Source: Actinoplanes flavus (lineage in GTDB: Bacteria > Actinomycetota > Actinomycetes > Mycobacteriales > Micromonosporaceae). From it: a DNA stretch of 64,000 nucleotides. Position numbers and translations under genes: made by a program. The stretch covers positions 1 through 64,000 of the forward strand of contig NZ_JAGFNS010000005.1 of the NCBI RefSeq assembly GCF_017592555.1, written 5' to 3'. Every line of letters begins with the position of its first letter. Within the stretch, counting starts at the first letter, position 1. A model generated the notes under the pieces. That model was given only the letters and a program-made list of their open reading frames with translations, did no database searches and was not told where the DNA came from. Below, in pieces: positions 35,698 through 44,023 of the stretch.

Positions 35698-37130
35698 CGC
35701 CCGTGGCGCATCCGGAAGAGCTTCACCGCCCGGGCCATCACCTTCGGGTCGCGGTCCAGCCGCATCAGATCCAGCGGCGCGTGGAACCGCTGCCGGGTCA
35801 CCGACTGCGCCCGGGAGAACTCGCGCAGCCCGTCCGCCCCGTGGATCCGGCCGAACCCGGAGTCGCCCACCCCGCCGAACGGCAGTGACGGCACCCCGGC
35901 GAACCCCAGCACCGCGTTGACCGACGCCGCCCCGGTCCGCAGGCGGCGGGCGATGCCGGTCGCCGCGTGCGCATCCCTGGAGAAGATCGACGCGGCCAGG
36001 CCGTACCTCACCGCGTTCGCCCGGCGGACCGCCTCGTCGAGGTCGTCGACCGGGTTCACCACCAGCGTCGGCCCGAACGTCTCCTCGGTCACCGCCGTCG
36101 ACTCCTCCGGCACGTCGGCCAGCACCACCGGCGCGATCCGGGCGCCCCGCACCGACTCCGGCCCGCCGACGATGGCGCGGCCGCCGCGGGCCAGCGCGTC
36201 CTCCACGTGCGACAGGACGATCGCCGGCTGCTCCGGGGTGGTCATCGGGCCGTACGACGCCGACTCGGCCAGCTTCTGGAGCCGGTTCAGGAAGTCCTCG
36301 TAGACGGACCGGACCACGTACACCCGCTCCACGCCGGCGCACGTCTGCCCCGAGTTGCCGAACCCGCCGAACGCCGCCGCCCGGGCCGCCGCGTCCAGGT
36401 CGGCGTCGGCCGCCACGATCAGCGCGTCCTTGCCGCCACCCTCCACCACCAGCGGGGTCAGCGTCTCGGCGCAGGCCGCCATCACCTTGCGGGCGGTGGC
36501 CGCCGACCCGGTGAACGCGATCTTGTCCACTCCGGACCAGCACAGCGCCGCGCCGGTCGTGCCGTCGCCGACCACCGCCTGGAGAACCGGCTTCTCACCG
36601 GGCCACGCGCCGGCCAGCCACTCGCCGACGCCCGGGGTGTGCTCGCTCGGCTTGAACACCACGGCGTTGCCGGCGGCCAGCGCGTACGACACCGAGCCCA
36701 GCGGCGTGTAGACCGGATAGTTCCACGGCCCGATCACCCCGATCACGCCGAGCGGCAGATACTCCAGGGTCGCCACCTGGTTGGCCGCCAGCATCCCGGA
36801 CGGCACCCTGCGCCGGCCCAGCACCTTCGCGGCGCTGCGGGCCGCCCAGTCCAGATGCTCGACCGCGAGCATCACCTCCAGGACGGCGTCGTCGACCGGC
36901 TTCCCGGTCTCCGCCGACACCAGAGCGGCCAGTTCCTCGATCCGGGTGGCGATCGCCCGTTTCCAGGCGAGCAGCCGCACCCGGCGCTCCTTGAAACTCA
37001 GGCCGCCCCACCAGCGGGCGGCGTCCCGGGCCCGGTCGACGGTGGCCCGAACGGCCTCGGTATCGGCGACCGGGTATTCCCCGACGACGTCCGTGGTGCC
37101 GGGTGAGTAGGAGCGCAAGACAGTGCCCAT
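35694..37130 (-). CDS. NAD(P)-dependent aldehyde dehydrogenase
   Basis: A 478-residue ALDH. The cofactor-binding Lys lies in VVFKPSEHTPGV, the Gly-rich loop is FTGSAATARKVM, the catalytic Glu is in LVVEGGGKDALIV and the nucleophilic Cys in NSGQTCAGVERV. All are present. It should oxidise an aldehyde to the acid. ATG 37130 has GGGAG 6 bases upstream. The gene is divergent from the acyl-CoA dehydrogenase and shares with it an upstream region that contains the second GATATTTGATA site. Confidence 0.93.
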   Translation of the reverse strand: MGTVLRSYSPGTTDVVGEYPVADTEAVRATVDRARDAARWWGGLSFKERRVRLLAWKRAIATRIEELAALVSAETGKPVDDAVLEVMLAVEHLDWAARSAAKVLGRRRVPSGMLAANQVATLEYLPLGVIGVIGPWNYPVYTPLGSVSYALAAGNAVVFKPSEHTPGVGEWLAGAWPGEKPVLQAVVGDGTTGAALCWSGVDKIAFTGSAATARKVMAACAETLTPLVVEGGGKDALIVAADADLDAAARAAAFGGFGNSGQTCAGVERVYVVRSVYEDFLNRLQKLAESASYGPMTTPEQPAIVLSHVEDALARGGRAIVGGPESVRGARIAPVVLADVPEESTAVTEETFGPTLVVNPVDDLDEAVRRANAVRYGLAASIFSRDAHAATGIARRLRTGAASVNAVLGFAGVPSLPFGGVGDSGFGRIHGADGLREFSRAQSVTRQRFHAPLDLMRLDRDPKVMARAVKLFRMRHGR

Positions 37131-37152
37131 GGCGAACTCCCGACGCTGAAAA

Positions 37153-37166
37153 TTTGATATTTGATA
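37153..37166. promoter_or_regulatory. TTTGATATTTGATA site 2
   Basis: Identical to the 14-mer at 35017-35030 and placed between the divergent aldehyde dehydrogenase (start 37130) and acyl-CoA dehydrogenase (start 37225) genes. The surrounding AAATTTGATATTTGATATGTTACGG is strikingly AT-rich for this genome. Confidence 0.75.
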
Positions 37167-37224
37167 TGTTACGGTCGCTGTCAACAAAGCGCCTCACCTG
37201 CACAAACCATCGGAAGGTGACGAC

Positions 37225-38349
37225 ATGAGCATCGATCTAACGGATGAGCAGCGGGCCTTCGTGGACGCCGTCGCCGACTTCTGCCGCCGGGAGACCGGCA
37301 CCCGCGAACAGCGCGGCGACGGCCCCCACCACCCGGACGTCTACCGCAAGATGGCCGACCTCGGCTGGCTCGGCGTCACCGTCCCCGACCAGTACGGCGG
37401 AGCCGGCGCCGGCATGGTCGACACCTGCCTCTTCCTCGAACAGGTCGCCTACGGCCAGGCCCCCGTCGGCGGCTTCACCACGAGCGCCATCGTCGCCGCC
37501 GCCGTCGAACGCTCCGGCAGCGAACCCCAGAAGAAGACCGTCCTCGGCGGCCTCGCCACCGGCCGCGTCTACGCCATCGCCATGAGCGAACCGGAAGCCG
37601 GCTCCGACGTCGCCAACCTCTCCTGCCGCGCCGTGCTCACCGACGACGGCTACGTCGTGAACGGCCAGAAGACGTGGTGCTCCAACGCCCACATCGCCGA
37701 CGCCATCCTGCTGGTCGCCCGCACGTCCGGAAGCCCCGGCGACCATCACGGCCTCACCATGCTGCTGGTCCCCACCGACACCCCCGGCCTGCGGATCAGC
37801 GGCATCGAGACGATGGGCGGCCGCGAGGTCAACGACCTCTACTTCACCGACGTCGTCGTCCCCGCGGACGCCGTCGTCGGCACCGTCGACCGCGGCTGGC
37901 AGCAGCTCATGGCCGGCCTCAACGTCGAACGCCTCATCCTCGCCGCCCTCATGCTCGGCACCGCCCAGCGCGCCTTCGACGACGCCCTCGACTTCATCAA
38001 ACAGCGCAAACAGTTCGGCCGGCCGGTCGGCTCCTTCCAGGCCCTGCGCCACCGGGTGGCCGACCTCGCCACCGAGATCGCATGCTGCCGCCTGCTCGTC
38101 CACCGCGTCGCCACCCTCGCCGACCGCGACCCCCACAAGGTCCTCCCGCGCGAGAGCTCCATGGTCAAACTCAAGACCACCGAGGTCGCCCGCCAGGTCG
38201 CCCTCGCCGGCATGCAGATGATGGGCGGCTACGGCTACGCCACCGAATACGACATGGAACGCCACGTCCGCGCCACCCTCGTCAGCACGATCTACGGCGG
38301 CACCAGCGAGATCCAGCGCGACATCATCGGCAAGACCTACGGCCTCTGA
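37225..38349 (+). CDS. acyl-CoA dehydrogenase
   Basis: A 374-residue flavoenzyme that introduces the alpha,beta double bond in acyl-CoA. Signature segments are AIAMSEPEAGSDVANLSCRA, QMMGGYGYATEYDMERH and the C-terminal YGGTSEIQRDIIGKTYGL, where the Glu of TSEIQ is the catalytic base. FAD and CoA contacts appear complete. It is divergent from the aldehyde dehydrogenase; a 13-bp terminator follows. The GntR-linked cluster would oxidise an unusual alcohol, ketone or terpenoid-like acid to acyl-CoA. Confidence 0.94.
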   Translation: MSIDLTDEQRAFVDAVADFCRRETGTREQRGDGPHHPDVYRKMADLGWLGVTVPDQYGGAGAGMVDTCLFLEQVAYGQAPVGGFTTSAIVAAAVERSGSEPQKKTVLGGLATGRVYAIAMSEPEAGSDVANLSCRAVLTDDGYVVNGQKTWCSNAHIADAILLVARTSGSPGDHHGLTMLLVPTDTPGLRISGIETMGGREVNDLYFTDVVVPADAVVGTVDRGWQQLMAGLNVERLILAALMLGTAQRAFDDALDFIKQRKQFGRPVGSFQALRHRVADLATEIACCRLLVHRVATLADRDPHKVLPRESSMVKLKTTEVARQVALAGMQMMGGYGYATEYDMERHVRATLVSTIYGGTSEIQRDIIGKTYGL

Positions 38350-38683
38350 AACACTCCGATTTGGTACGGGTGAGCCGGCACCACCACCGCAACGACGGCC
38401 GTCCCGCCGGTTCGGGACGGCCGTCTGCCGGGTCAAGGCCGTGGGCCCGCCGCGGGCGTGAGACTCGGGCAAGCACATCCGGTTCGGTGATCGCGACGCC
38501 GGTGACCCGGTGGACGGCCGTCAGGGCCGTGGTTCCCGCGGCCTGCCGGGGCAGCAAAGCCCGGCGGTCGCGGCACGGGCGCGCCCCGGCAGGCGGTCGC
38601 GTGAACCTGCGGGACGGGGCCGATGCGGCGGGACGGCCATGCCCGTACCGGAAAAGGGGTCGTGAATTTGAGAGAGTGGCCCG
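38350..38683. other. 334-bp intergenic region
   Basis: It holds the terminator of the acyl-CoA dehydrogenase gene and the upstream region of the SUKH/ankyrin-like gene. Open frames here lack family similarity and good start sites; I support none. Confidence 0.5.
38394..38425 (+). terminator. 13-bp terminator hairpin
   Basis: GACGGCCGTCCCG and CGGGACGGCCGTC pair perfectly around a CCGGTT loop, 45 bases after the acyl-CoA dehydrogenase stop. Confidence 0.8.
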
Positions 38684-39823
38684 GTGCTGAGCGAAAGAGA
38701 CCGGGAAACCGCCGCCGAAGCCGGGATCGTGGTTTTCGCGAACCGGATCATCACCGGAGCGGAACCGCCGATCGACGGCGAAACGCTCGCGGCTGTGGCA
38801 GCGCGATGTTCCGGAACCATTCCGGTGGAACTGGTCGCGCTGTGGCGGACCGCTTTCGGCGGCCGACTCGATTACGACCTGGACGCGCCCGTCTCGTTCA
38901 GCGAGGTGTTCGGTTCCCACGACGGCTATCACGACCTGTGGGGATGGATCGACCACGAGGCCGAGCTGGCCGGATCACCGCGGCTGCGGTATCTGCCGTT
39001 CGGCGGATTCGAATACCTCGACCGGCTCTATGTGGACACCGAAGGCGAGGGCGCCGTCGTCTACTGGCAGCAGGGACTCCCACCCGGATGGGAACTCGAA
39101 ACCGGTGACCACGCCGATGCGCTGGCGTCCGGGCTGACGGAACTGTTCGGCCGGCTGGCCCTGGAGGAAGACCCGTGGAACGGCGGCGATTCCGGCCTCG
39201 AACTGCGCGACGCCATCGACGAACTGGGCGACGAATCACCGGACGTGGCCGCGAAACTGCGTGAACTGGCCCGGTCGACGATTCTCGACTGGCGTGCGGC
39301 ACTGGCACGGGGCGAGATCGCCGCACAGCCCCGGATGCGGCGCATCGGCCTCGACCGCGCCGCCGCGACTGGCGACATCGACCTGCTCGACCGCCTGGCC
39401 GCCGCCGGCTGCGACGTGGCCGAACCGGTCCGCAACGGCCTCACCCCGATCGACATCGCCCTGGCCAACCGGCATCTCCCGGCCGTCGAATGGCTGCTCA
39501 CCCGCCAGGTCCCGGTGACGAACACGCTCCGCGTCGGCGCCCACGCGGCCGACGTCACCCTGGCCCGCCGCCTGGCCGCCCAGGGCGCGCTGATCACCCC
39601 CGGCGCGTTCGGCCACGTCATCGAGAGCGAGGACATGGACCTGGTGACGTTCCTGGCCGCGTCACTGCAACCGTCGGAGGAGATGCGCGTCTATGGCCCC
39701 CGCCTGCGGATGCAGTCCGCGCAGGCCCGGATCGCCGCCGACCGCACCGCCGACGAGACGCTGCGCCACCGCTCGACCGTGCTCCGGGAACTCGCCGAAC
39801 GCTTCGACCCCGGCGGCCGCTAG
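38684..39823 (+). CDS. SUKH (SMI1/KNR4)-like protein with ankyrin-like C-terminus
   Basis: A 379-residue cytoplasmic protein. The first 170 residues fit a SUKH-type fold: ELVALWRTAFGGRLDYDL, FGSHDGYHDLWGWIDHE, then LPFGGFEYLDRLYVD and GAVVYWQQGLP. Residues 225-330 carry two or three ankyrin-like repeats (LDRAAATGDIDLLDRLAAAGCD and GLTPIDIALANRHLPAVEWLLTRQ). SUKH proteins often act as immunity proteins against secreted nuclease toxins, but no toxin gene is adjacent. GTG 38684 has a GAGAGAG upstream. The stop lies 15 bases before the tRNA-like element. Confidence 0.7.
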   Translation: MLSERDRETAAEAGIVVFANRIITGAEPPIDGETLAAVAARCSGTIPVELVALWRTAFGGRLDYDLDAPVSFSEVFGSHDGYHDLWGWIDHEAELAGSPRLRYLPFGGFEYLDRLYVDTEGEGAVVYWQQGLPPGWELETGDHADALASGLTELFGRLALEEDPWNGGDSGLELRDAIDELGDESPDVAAKLRELARSTILDWRAALARGEIAAQPRMRRIGLDRAAATGDIDLLDRLAAAGCDVAEPVRNGLTPIDIALANRHLPAVEWLLTRQVPVTNTLRVGAHAADVTLARRLAAQGALITPGAFGHVIESEDMDLVTFLAASLQPSEEMRVYGPRLRMQSAQARIAADRTADETLRHRSTVLRELAERFDPGGR

Positions 39824-39838
39824 GCTGTCGCACGAGTG

Positions 39839-39911
39839 AGGGCCGTAGCGCAGAGGTCGTCGCGCCGCCCTGCACAGGCGGAGGACACCGGTTCGAATCC
39901 GGTCGGCCCTC
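39839..39911 (+). tRNA. atypical tRNA-Cys(GCA)-like element
   Basis: A cloverleaf can be drawn: acceptor AGGGCCG / CGGCCCT, anticodon stem CCGCC / GGCGG with loop CTGCACA (anticodon GCA at 39872-39874), variable loop of 5, and a canonical T arm ACCGG-TTCGAAT-CCGGT. Odd features: the D stem has only 3 pairs (C13 opposite U22), position 21 is G, position 37 is C, the discriminator is C instead of U expected for Cys, and no CCA is encoded. The acceptor pairing continues outward to 12 bp (GAGTGAGGGCCG at 39834). It may be a diverged functional tRNA, a tRNA pseudogene or a tRNA-like regulator. Confidence 0.6.
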
Positions 39912-40015
39912 ACTCCCCTTCCGCGATCATCTCCGCGTATTCGACCGCAAGCTTCCGAACCACAGCCTCGAAAACCCGATCTTCCCGGCTCGCCATCGGC
40001 GCAGCCTAGCGGGCG

Positions 40016-42010
40016 TCAACCCCGGGATGGCCTGAGGATGTCGCCGAGAACCTCCAAGCGGTGCTCTATCCGCCGCTGCTGGTATCTGATCCACTCCTTA
40101 CCCTCGGCGGCGACACCCTCCAGCACGTTGAGGGTGCGGGGGAGACCCGAGGCGTCGAGCGTGGCCTCGGACAATGCGGTGACGTCCTCGTCCGGGTGGA
40201 TGTTCTCGTCGATGGTCTCGCTGATCAGAGCGGTGATCGGTTCGCCGTTGACGGGGGTCAGTTCGAAGTGCTGGCGGCTGGTCGGCGAGCCGTGGACCCG
40301 AACCGCGGCGACCGCGTCGAAGCGGTAGTTCAGACGCTCGGTGGGGAAGGAATCGGTGTCCTCGAAGTCGTGCAGGAAATTGACCTGCCGGACGCCGTCG
40401 TCGGTGAGCAGGAACAGCAGCATCTGGTACTTCGAGTAGCGCAACGGCCCGTGATGAACCCGGGCTCGCTTGGTGCCGCGATGCGGCGCCTCGATGAAGG
40501 CGTGCGCGATCACCTGGCTGGCTCTGAGCCGGTACTGCCGTAGGGCCCTGTCGACGAGGAGCTTGCGATCGCATTCCAGCCAGTCGGCCATCTCCCGGTC
40601 CGAGGGGCGGGGCGCCAGCTTGTCCGCCCACCGTTGATAGGCCAGAAAACGGTCCCGGTACTGCTCGTCGTACTCGGCCTGGTCGGCGGGCACACGCAGG
40701 TGTTCGCCGACGATGGCGAGGAGTGCCGGAGCGCAGATCACCGCTGAGACCAGAGCGAGCACTATCCAGCCCGTTCCGGCGATCGGCGAGGTGGCAACGA
40801 CAGCGGGAGCGATCTGGAAACAACCGATGGCGAGGACCGGCAATCCGGCAAGACAGCTCACCTGGACCCACGCCGGAGTGCGCCACCGCTGCCGGTAGGC
40901 GGTCAGCGTGTCCTTCTGCCATCGCCGTTTGACATCGGCGACGAGGTGGCGGATGAGCCAGGCGATCTCATCAGCCTTGACCGGCTGGTCCCGGTACATG
41001 TCGACCACTTCGTCGCGCAGGCGCTCACGCAGGCCCCGGGTCTGCTTCAGCCAGTAGGAGCGATCGGTGTCGCGGGGCACGTAGCGCCCGAAGCAGTCGT
41101 CGAAGATTCGGTCGACCCGGCGCGCGAACCCACCGGCCGGCGCCTCCCGCCGGCGCCGCCGGGAAGGCACGAGCTCGGCGTCCTTGACCCGCACCCGTCG
41201 CACCCGGAAGTGCCATATCGAGCCGGACCAGAGGGAGACGGCGGTTCCGGCGACGGCGGCGGCGAAGGAGAGCAGAAGCGTGGCTTCGCCGCCCCGGGCG
41301 AGCAGCCAGCCGATGCTGCCGATCGCGTACAGGAACGCCGCGCCGCCGAGACCCGCCCGCAGGAGATCAGCGAGACGGATGCGGGGGCGTCCGGCATACC
41401 GGCGCCGCGGGCGTCTGGGTTCCGGCTCGAAGAAGATCCAGACCCGGTTCTCGCGGTCATTCGCCAACTGGAGTTGTCCAGCACGTTCGACGGACCGCAG
41501 CCACATCCGGTCCTGAACCGATCCGTCGAGCAGCTCGCCGAGGTGGTCGACGATCAGTTCCCGTTGGAGCGGGGGCAGACCGGCCAGTTCCTTGTCCAGT
41601 AACGCGGGTTCGTCGGTGCTGGAGAAGTAGGTGAGCATCGCCACCACCGACCGGAGCCCCACGGTCCAGTCGTCGTTGCCGCGCAGCTCCGGGAGTTCCG
41701 TGCAGATCGTCTTCAACCCCTCCATATCGTCGCTGTTCAACTCGCGCAGATTCTTCCCGCTGAGTTGCGCCAGCAGCCGATAGAAGTGGACCTCCTCGGT
41801 GGCGTGACCGAGAGCGATCGCCTTCGCGATGAGCTTGCGGGCTTCGAGCGGCATCCGGGCCTTCAAGAACTCGACGCCGATCCGGAAGATCTCCTCCGGC
41901 GTCGCCCCCGGCGGCACCTTGTAACTGCCGTTCAGGTTCACCACGATCCCGGCCTGGTAGCCGACCCGTGCGTCGCCGGAGGCGGTGTTGGTGAAGTCCG
42001 TCATGGTCAT
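40016..42010 (-). CDS. four-helix membrane protein with N-terminal ARVGxQAG peptide
   Basis: A 664-residue protein of no family I recognise. Residues 12-30 carry GDARVGYQAGIVVNLNGSY, closely like a peptide in the nucleosidase encoded just upstream. Residues 36-180 form a helical region resembling TPR-like repeats (EEIFRIGVEFLKARMPLEAR). Two hairpins of membrane helices lie at about 215-268 and 382-436 with a long cytoplasmic loop between them, and the last 230 residues are soluble (LLFLLTDDGVRQVNFLHDFED and a basic C-terminal helix). ATG 42010 overlaps the nucleosidase stop by 4 bp. It is probably the membrane-located output or sensor of this operon. Confidence 0.75.
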   Translation of the reverse strand: MTMTDFTNTASGDARVGYQAGIVVNLNGSYKVPPGATPEEIFRIGVEFLKARMPLEARKLIAKAIALGHATEEVHFYRLLAQLSGKNLRELNSDDMEGLKTICTELPELRGNDDWTVGLRSVVAMLTYFSSTDEPALLDKELAGLPPLQRELIVDHLGELLDGSVQDRMWLRSVERAGQLQLANDRENRVWIFFEPEPRRPRRRYAGRPRIRLADLLRAGLGGAAFLYAIGSIGWLLARGGEATLLLSFAAAVAGTAVSLWSGSIWHFRVRRVRVKDAELVPSRRRRREAPAGGFARRVDRIFDDCFGRYVPRDTDRSYWLKQTRGLRERLRDEVVDMYRDQPVKADEIAWLIRHLVADVKRRWQKDTLTAYRQRWRTPAWVQVSCLAGLPVLAIGCFQIAPAVVATSPIAGTGWIVLALVSAVICAPALLAIVGEHLRVPADQAEYDEQYRDRFLAYQRWADKLAPRPSDREMADWLECDRKLLVDRALRQYRLRASQVIAHAFIEAPHRGTKRARVHHGPLRYSKYQMLLFLLTDDGVRQVNFLHDFEDTDSFPTERLNYRFDAVAAVRVHGSPTSRQHFELTPVNGEPITALISETIDENIHPDEDVTALSEATLDASGLPRTLNVLEGVAAEGKEWIRYQQRRIEHRLEVLGDILRPSRG

Positions 42011-43140
42011 GACAGCTCCCGTACCGCGCCGATCACCGCCGACAGGCGGGTGGCGAGCTCCGCGATGTCGGCGACCAGCCCCCGCAACCGCTTGAGTGCC
42101 AGCATGACCCGGCTTCGGCCCGCCTTCGTGCCGTCCGCGGCGTGATCGGTGGCGTCGTCGAGTTCCGCCTCCGCCGCCTTGTACGTGTCGTCGTCGAGCC
42201 GCCCGTCCTGGTGTGCGGCCCGCACCAGCCCGCGCAGCTCCGCGATCGCCGCCACGATGTCGACCGGCTGATCCGCTCGGTCCCCGGCGTGCGCTCCACC
42301 GAAGATCTGCCCGGCCTGGATGCCGACTCGTGCGTTTCCGGTGGCGATGTTGCGGAAGCTCGGTCCCATCTCGGCGTTCCTCTCCTGTCGCTCGGTGCTG
42401 TCGGTGACGATTTGCCGGGCCAGCGCGACGGCGAAGGCGGCGGCGTTCGCGGCGGCTCTCGGCTGCCAGTTCTCTCCGTCGGTCGACGACTTGGTGCCGT
42501 CGGCCCGGTCGCTGATGCCGCGGATCACGACGACCGGAAGCGCGTCGTTGAGGTGCGCGGCCTGGGCGACCCCGGCGGCCTCCATCTCGATGGCGAGAGC
42601 GTCGTTGTAGTGCTCCAGCACCCAGCGGGCGTGTTCGGAGACGCTGGAGTCCTGCACCACCTCGCCGGCCGCGATCGGCCCGAAGTGCACGGTCGGCCCG
42701 TCGCCGTCGGCCGACGGGTCCCGCCATTCCTCGCTGCGGATCAGATGCTGCGCGATCTGCCCGGCCCGGTGCGAGATCTCCCAGGACCGCGGTCGCGCCT
42801 TCGGGCCGTCGTCCTCGCTGGTGGCGCCGTGGTAGGCGTAGACCTGCGAGGCGACCACGACGTCGCCCAGTTTGACGCTCGGCCACAGACCGCCGGCGAC
42901 GCCCGCGAAGATCACCGCGGCGGGGGAGAACTCCGCGATGGCGCGCTCGGCCAGGACGGCGGCCGGATGGTTGCCCTTGCCGACCAGACCGATCGCCACC
43001 CGGCAGCCGTCACCCAGCCGGCCCGTCTCGAAGCGGGTGCCGGCCTGGTGCCAGTGGACACGTGGGTTGTCGATCCGGCTGCGAACCGCCTCGTATTCGA
43101 GGTTCAGCGCGGTGAGCATGACGACGAGGTCGCTGTTCAT
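42007..43140 (-). CDS. MTAN/PNP-family nucleosidase with C-terminal adaptor-like region
   Basis: A 377-residue fusion. Residues 1-250 are a nucleoside phosphorylase/5'-methylthioadenosine nucleosidase domain: MLTALNLEYEAVRSRI, VIFAGVAGGLWPSVKLGDVVV, the purine-site ALAIEMEAAGVAQ and the catalytic Asp in VIRGISDRADG. Residues 265-282 are TGNARVGIQAGQIFGG, followed by about 90 helical residues (ELRGLVRAAHQDGRLDDDTY to the end). The domain could cleave a purine nucleoside or nucleotide signal. It overlaps the NUDIX regulator gene and the membrane-protein gene by 4 bp each, so the three are made together. Confidence 0.85.
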   Translation of the reverse strand: MNSDLVVMLTALNLEYEAVRSRIDNPRVHWHQAGTRFETGRLGDGCRVAIGLVGKGNHPAAVLAERAIAEFSPAAVIFAGVAGGLWPSVKLGDVVVASQVYAYHGATSEDDGPKARPRSWEISHRAGQIAQHLIRSEEWRDPSADGDGPTVHFGPIAAGEVVQDSSVSEHARWVLEHYNDALAIEMEAAGVAQAAHLNDALPVVVIRGISDRADGTKSSTDGENWQPRAAANAAAFAVALARQIVTDSTERQERNAEMGPSFRNIATGNARVGIQAGQIFGGAHAGDRADQPVDIVAAIAELRGLVRAAHQDGRLDDDTYKAAEAELDDATDHAADGTKAGRSRVMLALKRLRGLVADIAELATRLSAVIGAVRELS

Positions 43141-43862
43141 GACGGTGTCCTCTCGGTGGCTGGCGGCCGGTTCATCGGCGGGTGCAGGGATTGGCGTGGG
43201 CCGGGCCGGAACAGTCGGGCGGGCCGCCCGTTCTCCGTCTTGCGGACCGGCCCGGCCGGCTCGATGAAGCCGTCGACGCTCTGGACCTTGCGGTAGAAGT
43301 TGCGCGGATCGAGGCGCACACCCCAGACCGCCTCGTAGACCTCCTGCAGCTCGCTGATGGTGAACAGCGGTGCGCAGAACGCGGTCGCCAGAGCGGAGTG
43401 CTCCAGCTTGGTGCGTGCCCGCTCGACACCGTCGGCGACGATCCGCCGATGGTCGAAGGCGAGCCGGGTGTCCGGTGAGAGTGCCCGGTCGGTGGGGATC
43501 CACCAGGCGTCGGACGCGTCGGTGCCGGCGACCGGCTCGGGCAGCCGGGGCGTGATGGCGAGATAGGCGACCGACACGACCCGGCCGCGTGGGTCCCGGC
43601 CGGGCGTCCCGTAGACACCGAGCTGTTCCAGATGCAGCTGGTCGGCGGCGAATCCGGCTTCCTCGGCCAGTTCCCGGTGGGCGGTGTCGAGCAGGTCCTC
43701 CTCAGGGTGGGCGAGGAAGCCGCCGGGCAGGGCGAGGGCGCCGCGGAACGGATCGATCCCACGCTCGACGAGGAGCACCTGTAAGCGTGATTCGCGCAGC
43801 GTGAAGATCACGAGATCGACCGCGACAAGCACGGCCGGCGGTACCCAGGAATCGTCTTCCAT
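43137..43862 (-). CDS. NUDIX-winged-helix transcriptional regulator (NrtR-like)
   Basis: A 241-residue protein. The NUDIX fold covers residues 10-140 with GGFLAHPEEDLLDTAHRELAEEAG as its NUDIX box, which has one extra residue between the first Gly and Glu. The C-terminal winged helix (LFTISELQEVYEAVWGVRLD, RNFYRKVQSVDGFI) is that of NrtR-type regulators, which sense ADP-ribose or NAD-related nucleotides. It is the first gene of the operon with the nucleosidase and membrane protein. A perfect palindrome lies 13 bases upstream of ATG 43862, so autoregulation of the operon is likely. Confidence 0.9.
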   Translation of the reverse strand: MEDDSWVPPAVLVAVDLVIFTLRESRLQVLLVERGIDPFRGALALPGGFLAHPEEDLLDTAHRELAEEAGFAADQLHLEQLGVYGTPGRDPRGRVVSVAYLAITPRLPEPVAGTDASDAWWIPTDRALSPDTRLAFDHRRIVADGVERARTKLEHSALATAFCAPLFTISELQEVYEAVWGVRLDPRNFYRKVQSVDGFIEPAGPVRKTENGRPARLFRPGPRQSLHPPMNRPPATERTPS

Positions 43863-43875
43863 GGATGCAACGTAG

Positions 43876-43898
43876 CTTCCTGTCAAACTGACAGGAAG
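43876..43898. promoter_or_regulatory. palindromic operator upstream of the NUDIX-regulator operon
   Basis: Perfect 10-bp arms CTTCCTGTCA (43876-43885) and TGACAGGAAG (43889-43898) flank AAC. On the minus strand the element contains TTGACA and lies immediately upstream of the operon start. It also sits 126 bases upstream of the divergent LLM gene. It has the size and symmetry expected for an NrtR-type site. Confidence 0.8.
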
Positions 43899-44023
43899 TG
43901 CTTCCGCGTGTCAGTTTTCCGGCTGCGGTCAGAAAACGGACCCCACCGGGGTGGGTCCTTCTCGCCTCTGCCGTTCGCATAATCGGGTTCCCGGGGGAGT
44001 GGCGCGCTGCCAGGCTCGAGCGG

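Noticed and set aside
38324..38956. Minus-strand 210-codon frame around the 38.4-kb terminator
   Set aside because: It crosses the terminator and the start of the SUKH-like gene and has no recognisable domain.
39839..39911. Selenocysteine tRNA
   Set aside because: The anticodon is GCA, the variable arm is only 5 bases, and no selA/selB or SECIS context is visible.
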